Assembly: GCA_030156255.1 (NCBI GenBank)
Contig: JASGMV010000014.1
Span: 1-64,000, forward strand
DNA length: 64,000 bases
Direction of reading: 5' to 3'
DNA from: Desulfovibrionales bacterium
GTDB taxonomy: Bacteria; Desulfobacterota; Desulfovibrionia; Desulfovibrionales; Desulfovibrionaceae
Notes under the pieces: model-generated
Database searches by the model: none
What the model was told of the DNA's origin: nothing
The model's input: the letters and a program-made list of their open reading frames with translations, nothing else
Translations under genes and position numbers: made by a program
Shown: positions 9,100 to 22,266 of the stretch, in pieces
Numbering within the stretch: the stretch's first letter is position 1
How the letters are laid out: each line of letters starts with the position of its first letter

Positions 9100-9134
9100 G
9101 GCGGAAGGAGGCCTCCAAAGAGCCTCCTTCCGCC
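9100..9134 (+). terminator. Strong hairpin after ilvD (terminator-like, no U-tract)
   Basis: Thirteen-base perfect stem: GGCGGAAGGAGGC at 9100-9112 and its complement at 9122-9134, with a nine-base loop. The following bases TGCTTCCGTT are only weakly T-rich, so it may terminate poorly or protect the 3' end. Confidence 0.55.
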
Positions 9135-9189
9135 TGCTTCCGTTGGCGCTGTACGAACTTCGCCTCCAAACAATTCAAGGGAAAACGAC

Positions 9190-9474
9190 ATGCGCAACTT
9201 GACGCTCCTGCTCTTTATCTGCGGGGCTCTGTTCGCCGGAGCGCAACTGGCGGGGGCGGGCGACGCTTCGAAAGGTTCGGATATCGCCAAGGCCTACGGT
9301 TGCGAAGTCTGCCATCACAAGGACCTGGACGGGAAAAAAGAGGTGCGGATCAAAAACGACTTGATGGCGTTTCGAGACGGCGGGCGAACAAGGCCGCCGT
9401 CCATGGTGCGCAAGGCCCAGAATCTCTCCGATGAGGACATAAGCAATCTTGCGGCTTATTTTTCCGGAAAATAA
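9190..9474 (+). CDS. Small monohaem c-type cytochrome
   Basis: A 94-residue periplasmic cytochrome. It has a Sec signal peptide (hydrophobic core LTLLLFICGALFAGA, cleavage probably after AGA near residue 23), one haem-attachment motif CEVCH at residues 38-42, and a distal methionine in PPSMVRKAQNLSDEDI that is the probable sixth ligand, as in class I cytochromes. The C-terminal helix LSDEDISNLAAYFSGK is typical of cytochrome c553-like folds. The partner is unknown; there is no oxidase or dehydrogenase nearby. It is convergent with the HD-GYP gene. Confidence 0.88.
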   Translation: MRNLTLLLFICGALFAGAQLAGAGDASKGSDIAKAYGCEVCHHKDLDGKKEVRIKNDLMAFRDGGRTRPPSMVRKAQNLSDEDISNLAAYFSGK

Positions 9475-9524
9475 CGGACGGACTCTTTCGCAAAGTCGCT
9501 TGGCCACGCCATCAGAACCAGGCG

Positions 9525-10688
9525 TCAAAAAAACAGGCGGGAAACGTCTATCTTGTAATCGGCCGGATTGATGCAATCGGCAATCTCCAAATCAGGCTCC
9601 CGACCCGGCTCCGCCAAAGAGAGATCGACCATGCGGGGTGGATGCGCCCGCATTTTGGCGTCGAAAACAATTTTCACCTTGGGTTTGAGCGGTTGTTCGG
9701 CGTTGACGTCGCAAACAACGCCGTACTCTCCGCCCGTCAGGCGCACGAAACTCCCCACCGGATAAATTCCCATGCATTTGATGAAGGCCTCCACGTAGGC
9801 CGGGTCAAACTTGTCGCCCCGACCCGTGTACAGCATGGCCAGGGCTTTGCTCGGGGCGATGGAAGGCTTGTAGACCCGCTTGCTGGTCAACGCGTCGTAC
9901 ACGTCCACCACGGCGAGAATGCGGGAGAATGACCCTAAGTTTTCTCCTGAAACATTCAGTGGGTAACCGCGTCCATCAAACCGCTCGTGATGCTCCACCA
10001 CGCCCTTGAGGACTTCGGAATGGATCCCTTGGCCGCCTTGCAGGACTTTGTAGCCCTCAAGGGGGTGGGTCTTCATGATATTGAACTCTCGTTCCGTGAG
10101 TTTTCCAGGTTTGTTCAATATCTGCTCTGGGATGCGCGCCTTGCCCACGTCGTGGAACAACCCGGCCACTCCCAACAATTCCAGTTTATTTTGCTGCAAA
10201 CCAAGATTCTTGCCCAAAATGACGGCCAGAATCGAAACGTTTGTGCAATGGGTGAAGGTGTATTCGTCGAATTTGCGAAGTCGGGAAATGCTGGCCGCAG
10301 CCGATTCGTTGCGAAACACCGAGGCGATGAAGTGGTCCACCAGAGGCAAAGACTCTCGATAATCCAAGGGCTTGCCGCGGCGCACATCCTCCATGAAAAC
10401 CCGAGCGTAGGACACGGCTTCGGAATACAATTTCTCCGCTACGGGGAATTCCTCCTCCAACCCGACGGAGTCGTTTTCTTCTAAACCTTGTTCCGAATCG
10501 GACAACGGATGTCCTTTGTCCTTATCCACCACCACCCGGCCAATGTCCGGCGGAAGAGCATCCCGAATCTCCGCACGGCTCATCAGCCGGCGTTCAATGT
10601 GGACAAAAGGATCGGCAAAGGTACCCTGGCCGTAGCGGACGACGTACATCCCAGGCGCCAGTTCCTTGACGGATATGGACTTTTCCAT
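9525..10688 (-). CDS. HD-GYP domain phosphodiesterase (c-di-GMP hydrolase family)
   Basis: 387 residues. The N-terminal about 100 residues begin ISVKELAPGMYVVR, the usual DUF3391-like lead domain of stand-alone HD-GYP proteins. The catalytic domain follows: GLFHDVGKARIPEQILNKPG (HD at 179-180), MKTHPLEGYKVL, VVEHHERFDGRGYP (residues 231-243, with the GYP signature) and RILAVVDVYDALTSKRVYK. All metal-binding residues are present, so it probably cleaves cyclic di-GMP. The ATG at 10688 was chosen; an in-frame TTG at 10697 is an alternative. A good promoter lies just upstream at 10736-10764. Confidence 0.92.
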   Translation of the reverse strand: MEKSISVKELAPGMYVVRYGQGTFADPFVHIERRLMSRAEIRDALPPDIGRVVVDKDKGHPLSDSEQGLEENDSVGLEEEFPVAEKLYSEAVSYARVFMEDVRRGKPLDYRESLPLVDHFIASVFRNESAAASISRLRKFDEYTFTHCTNVSILAVILGKNLGLQQNKLELLGVAGLFHDVGKARIPEQILNKPGKLTEREFNIMKTHPLEGYKVLQGGQGIHSEVLKGVVEHHERFDGRGYPLNVSGENLGSFSRILAVVDVYDALTSKRVYKPSIAPSKALAMLYTGRGDKFDPAYVEAFIKCMGIYPVGSFVRLTGGEYGVVCDVNAEQPLKPKVKIVFDAKMRAHPPRMVDLSLAEPGREPDLEIADCINPADYKIDVSRLFF

Positions 10689-10735
10689 AGACGACAAAGA
10701 CCCCTTGTTCGCGCATGAAAGGAAGCTGCGATTCT

Positions 10736-10764
10736 ATCATACCCGGAAAATAAGATTCAGGCAA
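10736..10764 (-). promoter_or_regulatory. Sigma70-like promoter of the HD-GYP gene
   Basis: Read on the minus strand: TTGCCT (10764-10759), a 17-base spacer, TATGAT (10741-10736). The expected start near 10729 gives a leader of about 40 bases. The -35 box overlaps the stop codon of the upstream HAD gene. Confidence 0.6.
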
Positions 10765-11452
10765 TATGGTTATCTTTTGGCAATATCTCTAACGCTTTCA
10801 ACTGCCTCAAAAGATCCGCCGCATCCGGTGCGAGATAATCCGGATGCATGCGAGCCAAGTCCTCCGGACCGGTGCGCCCGGACCACACCGCCGCGCTCCT
10901 GGCGCCGGCGCTTTTAGCCGTCGCGACGTCCATGGGATGGTCGCCGACCATCAAAACCTTGTCCGGCTCCACTCCGAGAATGTGCAAAGCTTGAATCAAA
11001 TGCCCAGGATCGGGCTTCAGCTTCCGCGCGTCTTCTCTGGGCAGAAAAACTTGGCAATGCTCGCGAAGATCCGGAAAAACCTTGAGCACCGCGGGTGTAC
11101 AATTTCGCGTGATTACCCCGGATTTGACGCCGCTGCGCGCCAATTCGTCCAGGACGGCACGGGTAAAGGAAAAAAGTTTGCCGTGGCCCGCGGCTTCCAA
11201 CTCTGTAGCGGTCACGATAAGGCGGCCGCGGGAATGCAGCTCCTTGCCAAGATCGGAAGTCGGCGCTGAACTTTCCAACGCATCCAACCATTCGAGCACC
11301 GGAGTTCCATCCGGAGACACGTCCCGCTCCAGCAGGGCTGAGGCCACGGCGGCGATCCTTCTCTTCATCAAATCAAAATCTATGGTCAATTCAGCCAACG
11401 TGCCGTCAAAATCAAATAACACGGCGTCCAGTTTTGCGGAGCTATGCATCAT
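10757..11452 (-). CDS. HAD-superfamily hydrolase, phosphoglycolate phosphatase-like
   Basis: 231 residues with the four HAD motifs: motif I AVLFDFDGTLAEL near the N-terminus (both aspartates present), motif II as VITRNCTPA, and motifs III/IV as KLKPDPGHLIQALHILG and KVLMVGDHPMDVATAKSAG. The alpha-helical cap between motifs I and II is of the C1 type. The sequence fits small-molecule phosphatases such as phosphoglycolate phosphatase (Gph) or PpaX, but substrate cannot be assigned. It is divergent from the flavoprotein gene at 11568, sharing a 115-base intergenic region that holds a triple 9-base repeat. Confidence 0.88.
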   Translation of the reverse strand: MMHSSAKLDAVLFDFDGTLAELTIDFDLMKRRIAAVASALLERDVSPDGTPVLEWLDALESSAPTSDLGKELHSRGRLIVTATELEAAGHGKLFSFTRAVLDELARSGVKSGVITRNCTPAVLKVFPDLREHCQVFLPREDARKLKPDPGHLIQALHILGVEPDKVLMVGDHPMDVATAKSAGARSAAVWSGRTGPEDLARMHPDYLAPDAADLLRQLKALEILPKDNHIA

Positions 11453-11484
11453 TTCCGCCTCTCATGTACATCTAGGAGATTCTC

Positions 11485-11511
11485 CTTGCGATACTTGCGA
11501 TACTTGCGATA
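11485..11511. repeat. Three perfect tandem copies of a 9-base unit
   Basis: CTTGCGATA is repeated three times without mismatch in the intergenic region between the divergent HAD and flavoprotein genes. It could be a regulator-binding array or a short variable-number tandem repeat. Confidence 0.85.
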
Positions 11512-11567
11512 GTGCGTTGCAAAAGGTAAAGAACACTGTTCGGAAGGGAGCGAGCCAAGGAGTTGAT

Positions 11568-12710
11568 GTGTCGGATGCTTTTGACGCGGTTGTGGTGGGC
11601 TGCGGCCCGGCCGGCTCGGCGTCAGCCCGGATTCTGGCCCAGGCTGGGGCCAAAGTCGTCATGCTTGACCAACACGCCTTTCCCCGTCCTAAACTATGCG
11701 GAGGATTGATTACCTGGAAAAGCATCAAGGCGTTGTCGCGCATATTTGATGAAGACGTCAATTCACTGAAAAAAAAAGGTGTTATCAATAATTCTTCACA
11801 GAAATACTCCATCTACTACCGCGGCAACCTCCTTCACACCGATGAAGTAAGCTACCCGTTCCATTTTGTCGATCGCAAGTCCCTGGACCTGGAGCTTGTG
11901 CGCAAAGCGCAAGCCTCTGGGGCAGTGCTCAGAACCGGCGACAAAGTGGTCAAAATATCAACGGCCGAAGGTTGGGTGCGCACGGCTTCGGGGAAAACGA
12001 TCCAAGGGCGCTATATATTCGGCGCCGACGGCGCCAACAGCATCATTCGGCGCTCCATGCCCCTTGACCACAAAGCTTGGCTAAAAAATCTGGCCTCCAC
12101 CATCGAAATTTCCATTCCGGCGCAGCGCTTTCCTTCCGCCCCCGACCATCCCACTTTATACATCGGGTATGTGGACGCCGGTTATTGCTGGGTTTTCCCT
12201 CATGCAGAAAAGATCATCGTGGGCATTTGCGGACTCAAGCGCAGCAACAACAATTTCCGCAGCCTTTTCATCGAATTTTTGCGCAGTTTGGGGTTGGCGG
12301 GGTGGAAAGACATTGCATTCAAGGGGCATCCGTTGCCGTACGGCAACTTTCTGAAAGAGCCGTGCTTCCAAAAGGCGCTCCTTTGCGGAGACGCCGCCGG
12401 ATTCGTCGAACCTTTACTTGGTGAGGGAATCTTTTACGCCATGACCACCGGCCGTTACGCAGCGCAATCCGTTCTTGAGGGTGGAACGGATTATAAGGCG
12501 GTGGAAAGATTCTATATCAATCGCCTCAAAAAAAATATCTACCCAGAGCTTGTCTACTCCAGCCGCCTGCGCTGGCTTCTGCTTTTGAACCTGCGGTATT
12601 TCAGCCGCCTCTCTTTCAAACTCTTTTTTCGCACCCACACGCATCACTTGGCGGAGCTGGTGCACGGCATGCGCTCCTACCGCTGTTTTTTGAAAAAAGA
12701 GTGGGAATAG
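11568..12710 (+). CDS. Geranylgeranyl-reductase-family FAD-dependent oxidoreductase
   Basis: 380 residues. The N-terminal Rossmann motif VVVGCGPAGSASARILAQAG binds FAD; LDQHAFPRPKLCGGLI is the second conserved element of this family and IFGADGANSIIRR and ALLCGDAAGFVEPLLGEGI are the FAD-closing motifs of the geranylgeranyl reductase/halogenase group. It probably reduces isoprenoid or lipid double bonds or oxidises a related substrate; the substrate is not known. The open frame starts at 11082 inside the HAD gene on the other strand. The GTG at 11568, with AAGGAG five bases upstream, gives the natural N-terminus MSDAFDAVVVG. Confidence 0.88.
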   Translation: MSDAFDAVVVGCGPAGSASARILAQAGAKVVMLDQHAFPRPKLCGGLITWKSIKALSRIFDEDVNSLKKKGVINNSSQKYSIYYRGNLLHTDEVSYPFHFVDRKSLDLELVRKAQASGAVLRTGDKVVKISTAEGWVRTASGKTIQGRYIFGADGANSIIRRSMPLDHKAWLKNLASTIEISIPAQRFPSAPDHPTLYIGYVDAGYCWVFPHAEKIIVGICGLKRSNNNFRSLFIEFLRSLGLAGWKDIAFKGHPLPYGNFLKEPCFQKALLCGDAAGFVEPLLGEGIFYAMTTGRYAAQSVLEGGTDYKAVERFYINRLKKNIYPELVYSSRLRWLLLLNLRYFSRLSFKLFFRTHTHHLAELVHGMRSYRCFLKKEWE

Positions 12711-12723
12711 AATAGCCGTCCGC

Positions 12724-13143
12724 TCAGCTCCGGGCGTCCCTCGGATCCGTCTGCACATAGGTGTACGAACGCTGCTCCCGCCCATTATCGTACGTCTCCA
12801 GCTCTCCCAACTCCTGAAGGCTTTTGCAATCGATGCACAAGGTGGTCACGGGTCTGGCCTTGAGCCTGGGCAAGCTGATGTCGCCGCCGCATTCTTCGCA
12901 TATTCCATATTCACCGCGCTCAATGCGAATGAGGGCGTTTTTGATTTTGCGGATCAGCCTTTGCTCTCTTCCCCGCAACAGCAACGAAAAAGCTCTGTCC
13001 GACTCCGCCGAAGCCTGGTCGACGATATCCCTTTCGGCCTGATGCGACGCCATGTCCTCCATGGTGGTGTCGCCGCGGCCCAAGACTTCCTGCAACGCCT
13101 GCTCGAGCATGCGCTTGAACATGTCGAGATCTTTGTTGTCCAT
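12724..13143 (-). CDS. dksA: DksA/TraR-family zinc-finger transcription regulator
   Basis: 139 residues with an N-terminal coiled coil (MFKRMLEQALQEVLGRGD onward) and a C-terminal four-cysteine zinc finger, CEECGGDI followed by CIDCKSLQELGE. The middle segment RLIRKIKNALIRIERGEYG leads into the finger exactly as in DksA. It likely binds the RNA polymerase secondary channel and modifies the stringent response. The tip acidic pair is not at the canonical spacing but aspartates are present (GDTTMEDM). The ATG at 13143 has GGAGG six bases upstream. It is convergent with the flavoprotein gene, 13 bases apart. Confidence 0.9.
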   Translation of the reverse strand: MDNKDLDMFKRMLEQALQEVLGRGDTTMEDMASHQAERDIVDQASAESDRAFSLLLRGREQRLIRKIKNALIRIERGEYGICEECGGDISLPRLKARPVTTLCIDCKSLQELGELETYDNGREQRSYTYVQTDPRDARS

Positions 13144-13320
13144 GTCACGCCTCCTTTGGCGGACTTAAAAAACATGAGAATATTACCAAGATGGAAAATA
13201 ACCGGAGTGAGCCCCCAGTCAAGACGTGGGGATGAAAAAAAACAAGAAATATTAGAAAGAAAATGACGAAGACCGTCCAATAGGTTGAGCGGAAGCTAAT
13301 AAGGAGAGTTTTTGGAACGT

Positions 13321-13368
13321 TTTTCCCCGGAGAAACCATCCCGATGCGAATGGTTTCTCCGGGAAAAA
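13321..13368. other. Long inverted repeat after the DUF39 gene
   Basis: Arms TTTTCCCCGGAGAAACCAT (13321-13339) and its near-perfect complement (13350-13368) enclose a ten-base loop; one C is unpaired. It lies directly after the stop codon of the DUF39 gene. In both directions the T-run is on the 5' side and the A-run on the 3' side, the reverse of an intrinsic terminator, so it may stabilise the 3' end instead. Confidence 0.7.
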
Positions 13369-13370
13369 TT

Positions 13371-14540
13371 TCAAGTGGACTCGATAGGCTCCTGAGGCGT
13401 GGAGATCGTGAACGAACCGTCCTGAATCCAGGACTTCAGGGTGTCGGCGATTTCGAGGGACATGGTATAACTCGTGATGGGCACCGAAACGGTGCTCATA
13501 TCGCCCACCTTGATCTTGCCTGACTTGAGCTGCGCCAGCGTCGCATGTCCGAGAATGCGCGGCAGACCGTTGGGATAATCATATCCGTAATCCTTGATAG
13601 GCATATCGATGTCCTCGTCGGAAACGCCCGCGAACCAGGCGATCTCCTCATTGAGGATTGGAATGGGAATTCCCACTCCAACGGACAACGAACATCCGTA
13701 ACCGGTGATGGAAACGCCCCGGACATAACGAGGGCTCATCTTCTTGAGCGGCCCCTTGAGCATCAGCGTACCGGCCCCCACGGTGGGCACGCCCCGATCG
13801 TTGCGTTGCGGCCTGGGATTGTGCTGCGTCCCGGCGCCGATGACCCACCCCACGGCTCCGCCGAGGAAAATCCGCGTTCCCAGGCCGATGGTCCGGAAAT
13901 AGGGATCGTTCAAAAGCGGCGAAAGCTGACCGGCCGTTGCAAAGTTGGCGTTGCGACAGTTGGGTTTCAGCGGACCCATGTACGTATAGATGGTCCGGCT
14001 GGACATGTTGACGGCGCAATTATAATTTTGATAACAATTTCGAGGATTAAGAAGCCAAGCATCGGGGAGGTCGGACAAAAAGACGTCTTTTTCCAAGGTC
14101 CGGCGAGGGTAGCAGTCGGTGCCGTAGGCCTTGGCCGAAATATGCACCCGTTTCCCCCGGAGCAAGTCCTCGATGACGTGGCCGCCGCCATAGGAAAAAC
14201 GCCCAGGATAGACTTTGTTGAGCGGATCGTCCGTAGCAGGCTCCGTAGCGCCCAGATAGGCGTCCACCGCGGCGAAACCGGAGTAGGCCGGCACGTTGTT
14301 CAGATAAAGCTCCGAAACCTTCATGACGGGCGGTTCCTGCCCGATATTGAACAATATGCCGGAAGAGCACATGGGAGAGAACGTGCCGGTGGTAACGACG
14401 TCCACTTCCTGGGCCGCCTTGACCTTGCCCTGCTCGCGCACGACCTTGACCATTTCCTCGGCGTTCAGAACAACGGCTTTACCTTTTTGAATTCGCTCGT
14501 TTATCTCGCTGATGGTCTTGTTGACGGAATAGCCGCTCAT
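13371..14540 (-). CDS. DUF39 protein, homocysteine biosynthesis (sulfide incorporation)
   Basis: 389 residues of the DUF39/COG1900 family, which in sulfate reducers and methanogens is needed to form homocysteine from aspartate semialdehyde and a reduced sulfur donor. Recognisable segments are MSGYSVNKTISEINERI, VDVVTTGTFSPMCSSGILFN, GGGHVIEDLLRGKRV, ISAKAYGTDCYPRRTLEKD and FLGGAVGWVIGAGTQHNP, with a conserved cysteine in the CSSG and GTDCYP motifs. The frame opens to 14666, but the ATG at 14540 has GGAGGAGAG just upstream. No CBS domains are fused. A DUF2133 or ferredoxin partner is not adjacent here. Divergent from dnaA. Confidence 0.9.
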   Translation of the reverse strand: MSGYSVNKTISEINERIQKGKAVVLNAEEMVKVVREQGKVKAAQEVDVVTTGTFSPMCSSGILFNIGQEPPVMKVSELYLNNVPAYSGFAAVDAYLGATEPATDDPLNKVYPGRFSYGGGHVIEDLLRGKRVHISAKAYGTDCYPRRTLEKDVFLSDLPDAWLLNPRNCYQNYNCAVNMSSRTIYTYMGPLKPNCRNANFATAGQLSPLLNDPYFRTIGLGTRIFLGGAVGWVIGAGTQHNPRPQRNDRGVPTVGAGTLMLKGPLKKMSPRYVRGVSITGYGCSLSVGVGIPIPILNEEIAWFAGVSDEDIDMPIKDYGYDYPNGLPRILGHATLAQLKSGKIKVGDMSTVSVPITSYTMSLEIADTLKSWIQDGSFTISTPQEPIEST

Positions 14541-14646
14541 TTCTCTCCTCCTGATCAACGCTAAAGGGAGCGATAGTGCTCTTTTTCCGTCTTGATAGCA
14601 ATGCCTCATATCCGCATAAGTTCGGTGAAGACTTGGCTTCAGAGCT

Positions 14647-14674
14647 ATTTTAGGGTAAGAAAGCAAAGTTTGAA
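14647..14674 (-). promoter_or_regulatory. Possible promoter of the DUF39 gene
   Basis: On the minus strand TTCAAA (14674-14669), a 16-base spacer and TAAAAT (14652-14647). The leader to the ATG at 14540 would be about 100 bases, but no known riboswitch pattern was recognised in it. Confidence 0.4.
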
Positions 14675-14752
14675 TGATCCTGAACGACCAAGAATCAACA
14701 CCCTCTTTTTTTTATAAATAAGCGAAAAAACTCACCTGGGACGTCTGGCGCC

Positions 14753-16060
14753 GTGCAGAAAAAACAACTTCGGGATCATCTTTTAAAAACCTGCTCAGAA
14801 AAAGAGCTGAAATGCTGGTACGATCCCTTGCACTTCACCTTCGCCCCGGAGGAGAAACGGGTCACCGTCTCTTTTCCCCACTCTTTTTTCTTGCAATGGT
14901 TCCAAAAAAACGCTCAATCCATCTTTGAAGAGCAATTGAACGTTTTTCTCGGCAACGGCTACGAAATCCGCTACGACCACGCCCCCCAGCGAGGCCCACG
15001 CTCCAACGGCGGCCCTCACCGCTCCCTCACCAAGAGCATCGATCTGCCTTATGGCAGGCAATTCACCTTTGACTCTTTTCTCACCAACAAGAAAAACTAC
15101 TTTCCGCTCGCTTCGGCCCGGGAGGTTGTCCGCCAACAGGAAGTGGTTTTCAACCCTTTTATCATTTGCGGAGACAACGGCTCCGGTAAAACTCATCTGC
15201 TCAAAGCCATCGGCAACGAACTCCACAAAAATTTCCAAAGCAAAAACGTCTATCTCGGCTCCATCGAAGACATCAACGACACATACAACGAGCGCTTCAG
15301 CGACTTCTTCAAAGCCCGAACGCATTTTCAATCTTTCGATTTCATGCTAGTGGACGATTTGCAGCTCTTGAGCCGCCGCCAACAACTGCAACAGGAGATT
15401 GTTCTGCTGTTCAACCACTTCTACGACAACCGCAAACAAATGGTCTTTTGCAGTACGGAAAAAATCCCTAGCCTGCAGTTTATGGATCCGACCTTGAAGT
15501 CCCGGCTGGAATGGGGGCTCATCGTCAATCTGAAAAAGCCTGACCTGGACATCCGGGTGGATTTCATCCGAAAGCAGTGCAAGCTTAAAAAACTGCCCCT
15601 CAGCAAGGAGCAAATCCTGACGCTCGGACAGCGGTTCAACGACTTCAGGCACCTTCAGGGAATCATGCTCAAGCTTTTCGCCTTCAAGGAGCTTCTACGG
15701 AAAGAAATCGGCCCGAAAGAATTCAAGAATATTCTGGAGCACAGTGAAGAACGCACCCACGAAGCGCTGACCGCCGACGGCGTCATAGCGACCGTCGCCC
15801 GCCGCTTCGAACTATCGCCCGAGGACATCAAAGGCTCGAAGCGCCGCCAGAACGTCGTGCTCGCGCGGCAGACGGCCATGTACCTCTGCCGGAAGCTCTT
15901 GGGAGCTTCGTATCCGGCCCTGGGTCGCATCTTCGGCGGCAAGGATCACAGCACAGTCCTATATTCAGTAAAAAAAATAGAAGAATTACAACAAGATGAT
16001 CAAGAAATAAACGACCTGTTGAAAGAACTTGCCGACCAGTGTCGGCAACAGGACGCTTAG
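14753..16060 (+). CDS. dnaA: Chromosomal replication initiator DnaA
   Basis: 435 residues from a GTG. Domain I is present but diverged (LKCWYDPLHFTFAPEEKRV and SFFLQWFQKNAQSIFEE). The AAA+ domain III has Walker A GDNGSGKTHLL at 140-150 and Walker B FMLVDDLQLLSRR. Domain IV ends with ARQTAMYLCRKLLGASYP and GGKDHSTVLYSVKKIEE, the double-stranded DNA-binding signature. Dnaa proteins of Desulfovibrio at this locus are similarly short. A TATAAA at 14713 may be its -10 element, but no convincing -35 is visible. It is the first gene of the replication block; no DnaA-box cluster flanks it. Confidence 0.95.
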   Translation: MQKKQLRDHLLKTCSEKELKCWYDPLHFTFAPEEKRVTVSFPHSFFLQWFQKNAQSIFEEQLNVFLGNGYEIRYDHAPQRGPRSNGGPHRSLTKSIDLPYGRQFTFDSFLTNKKNYFPLASAREVVRQQEVVFNPFIICGDNGSGKTHLLKAIGNELHKNFQSKNVYLGSIEDINDTYNERFSDFFKARTHFQSFDFMLVDDLQLLSRRQQLQQEIVLLFNHFYDNRKQMVFCSTEKIPSLQFMDPTLKSRLEWGLIVNLKKPDLDIRVDFIRKQCKLKKLPLSKEQILTLGQRFNDFRHLQGIMLKLFAFKELLRKEIGPKEFKNILEHSEERTHEALTADGVIATVARRFELSPEDIKGSKRRQNVVLARQTAMYLCRKLLGASYPALGRIFGGKDHSTVLYSVKKIEELQQDDQEINDLLKELADQCRQQDA

Positions 16061-16201
16061 AGGGGGTATGGTCTTGGAATTGACGGTTTCATCCTTTTCA
16101 GCGACACCGGCTGTTCTCAATAAAGCTCCTCATTTCAACATGTTGGTTATTTTTTCTACAAAGCGACAGCCATCTACTGCAAAGCACAAGGAGAAAGAAA
16201 T

Positions 16202-17371
16202 ATGTTATTGAAAGTCAATAGAGACGATATCATCGAAGGCCTCCAGAAATCGGCCAATATTATTCCAGCCAAGACGGGCGCCGCTTTCCTGCGAACCATA
16301 TGGCTCAAGGCCGAAGGCCAGAGCCTTCAGATCATGTCCACGGATTCGAACATCGAGTTTTGCGGATCATATCCCGCCACCATCGTGGAGGAAGGATTGG
16401 CCGGTATTCAGGGACGCTCCTTTTTCGATCTGGTCCGCAAGCTTCCTCAGGGCGAAATGACCGTTCGGACCGACCCGGAAGGGCAGCATGTGATCGTGGA
16501 GCACGGCCGGAGAAACTACAAGCTTCCCGTGAACGACCCCAATTGGTTCCAAAGCCTGTCCGCGTATCCGGAAACCGCTTCGGCCATGTGGTCCGGAGAC
16601 TTTTTGGACGAAGTCATCGAGAAGGTCTCCTATTGCATCAGCGATGAAGACTCCATGGAAGCCATCGCGTGCATGTTCATGGTTCCGGTCGCCGGGACTC
16701 CGGGAGAGGAGACGCGGATCGACGTTTGCGGCCTCAACGGCCACCAGTTCGCCATGGTCAGTTTCTTCAACGACGACATCAAGGAGCTGCTTCCCGATGA
16801 GGGAGTGCTCATCCAGAAGAAGTATCTCATGGAGCTCAAGAAGTGGCTGACTTTCGACGAGATCGACATGAGCCTCAGCGAAAAAAGGCTTTTCTTCCGC
16901 TCCACGGAAGGCCGCGAGACCTTCAGTTTTCCCTTGAGCTACTATCAGTACCCCAACTACAACAACTTTCTTTCAAAACTGGACGACGAAGACGTCTCTT
17001 CGTTTACGGCCAATAGGTCGGAGCTGATGGATGCTTTGGATCGAATCCTTATTTTCAATACGGACGCAAACAGGTGCACCTATTTCGATTTTTCCCCGGA
17101 GGAGGCGGTGCTCACCATTCAGGGATTGGAGCGCGGTTCTGCAGAAGAACGTATCGAGTGCGCTTTTTCCGGCGGCATCAAACGCATTGCTTTTCCGACG
17201 CGGAACCTCATAGACATTCTTGGGCATTTCAGCTCGGAGCAGGTGAAGCTTATCTTGACTGGCTCCGAGGCTCCCTGCGGTGTATTCGGCGAGAATGACC
17301 ATAATTACAAAGTCATCATCATGCCCATGAAGATTGAGGAAGAGACTTACTATAGCGAAGAAGAGGTATAA
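16202..17371 (+). CDS. dnaN: DNA polymerase III beta sliding clamp
   Basis: 389 residues, the processivity clamp of the replicative polymerase. It begins MLLKVNRDDIIEGLQKSANI and contains the usual clamp segments RSFFDLVRKLPQGEM, GRRNYKLPVNDPNWFQSL and KVIIMPMKIEEETYYSEEE at the end, where family members end in an MPMR/L-like stretch. Three similar clamp subdomains of about 125 residues each can be outlined. The ATG at 16202 has AAGGAG eight bases upstream. The stop codon abuts the ATG of gyrB, so the two are coupled. Confidence 0.96.
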   Translation: MLLKVNRDDIIEGLQKSANIIPAKTGAAFLRTIWLKAEGQSLQIMSTDSNIEFCGSYPATIVEEGLAGIQGRSFFDLVRKLPQGEMTVRTDPEGQHVIVEHGRRNYKLPVNDPNWFQSLSAYPETASAMWSGDFLDEVIEKVSYCISDEDSMEAIACMFMVPVAGTPGEETRIDVCGLNGHQFAMVSFFNDDIKELLPDEGVLIQKKYLMELKKWLTFDEIDMSLSEKRLFFRSTEGRETFSFPLSYYQYPNYNNFLSKLDDEDVSSFTANRSELMDALDRILIFNTDANRCTYFDFSPEEAVLTIQGLERGSAEERIECAFSGGIKRIAFPTRNLIDILGHFSSEQVKLILTGSEAPCGVFGENDHNYKVIIMPMKIEEETYYSEEEV

Positions 17372-19774
<2,403 letters not shown>

Positions 19775-19833
19775 GCGTCCGGCCGCATGGCCGACGGCCG
19801 GGCGTCCTTCTTTATTTTTTTGGAGGAAAGAAC

Positions 19834-22254
<2,421 letters not shown>

Positions 22255-22266
22255 GCGGATTTGGGA

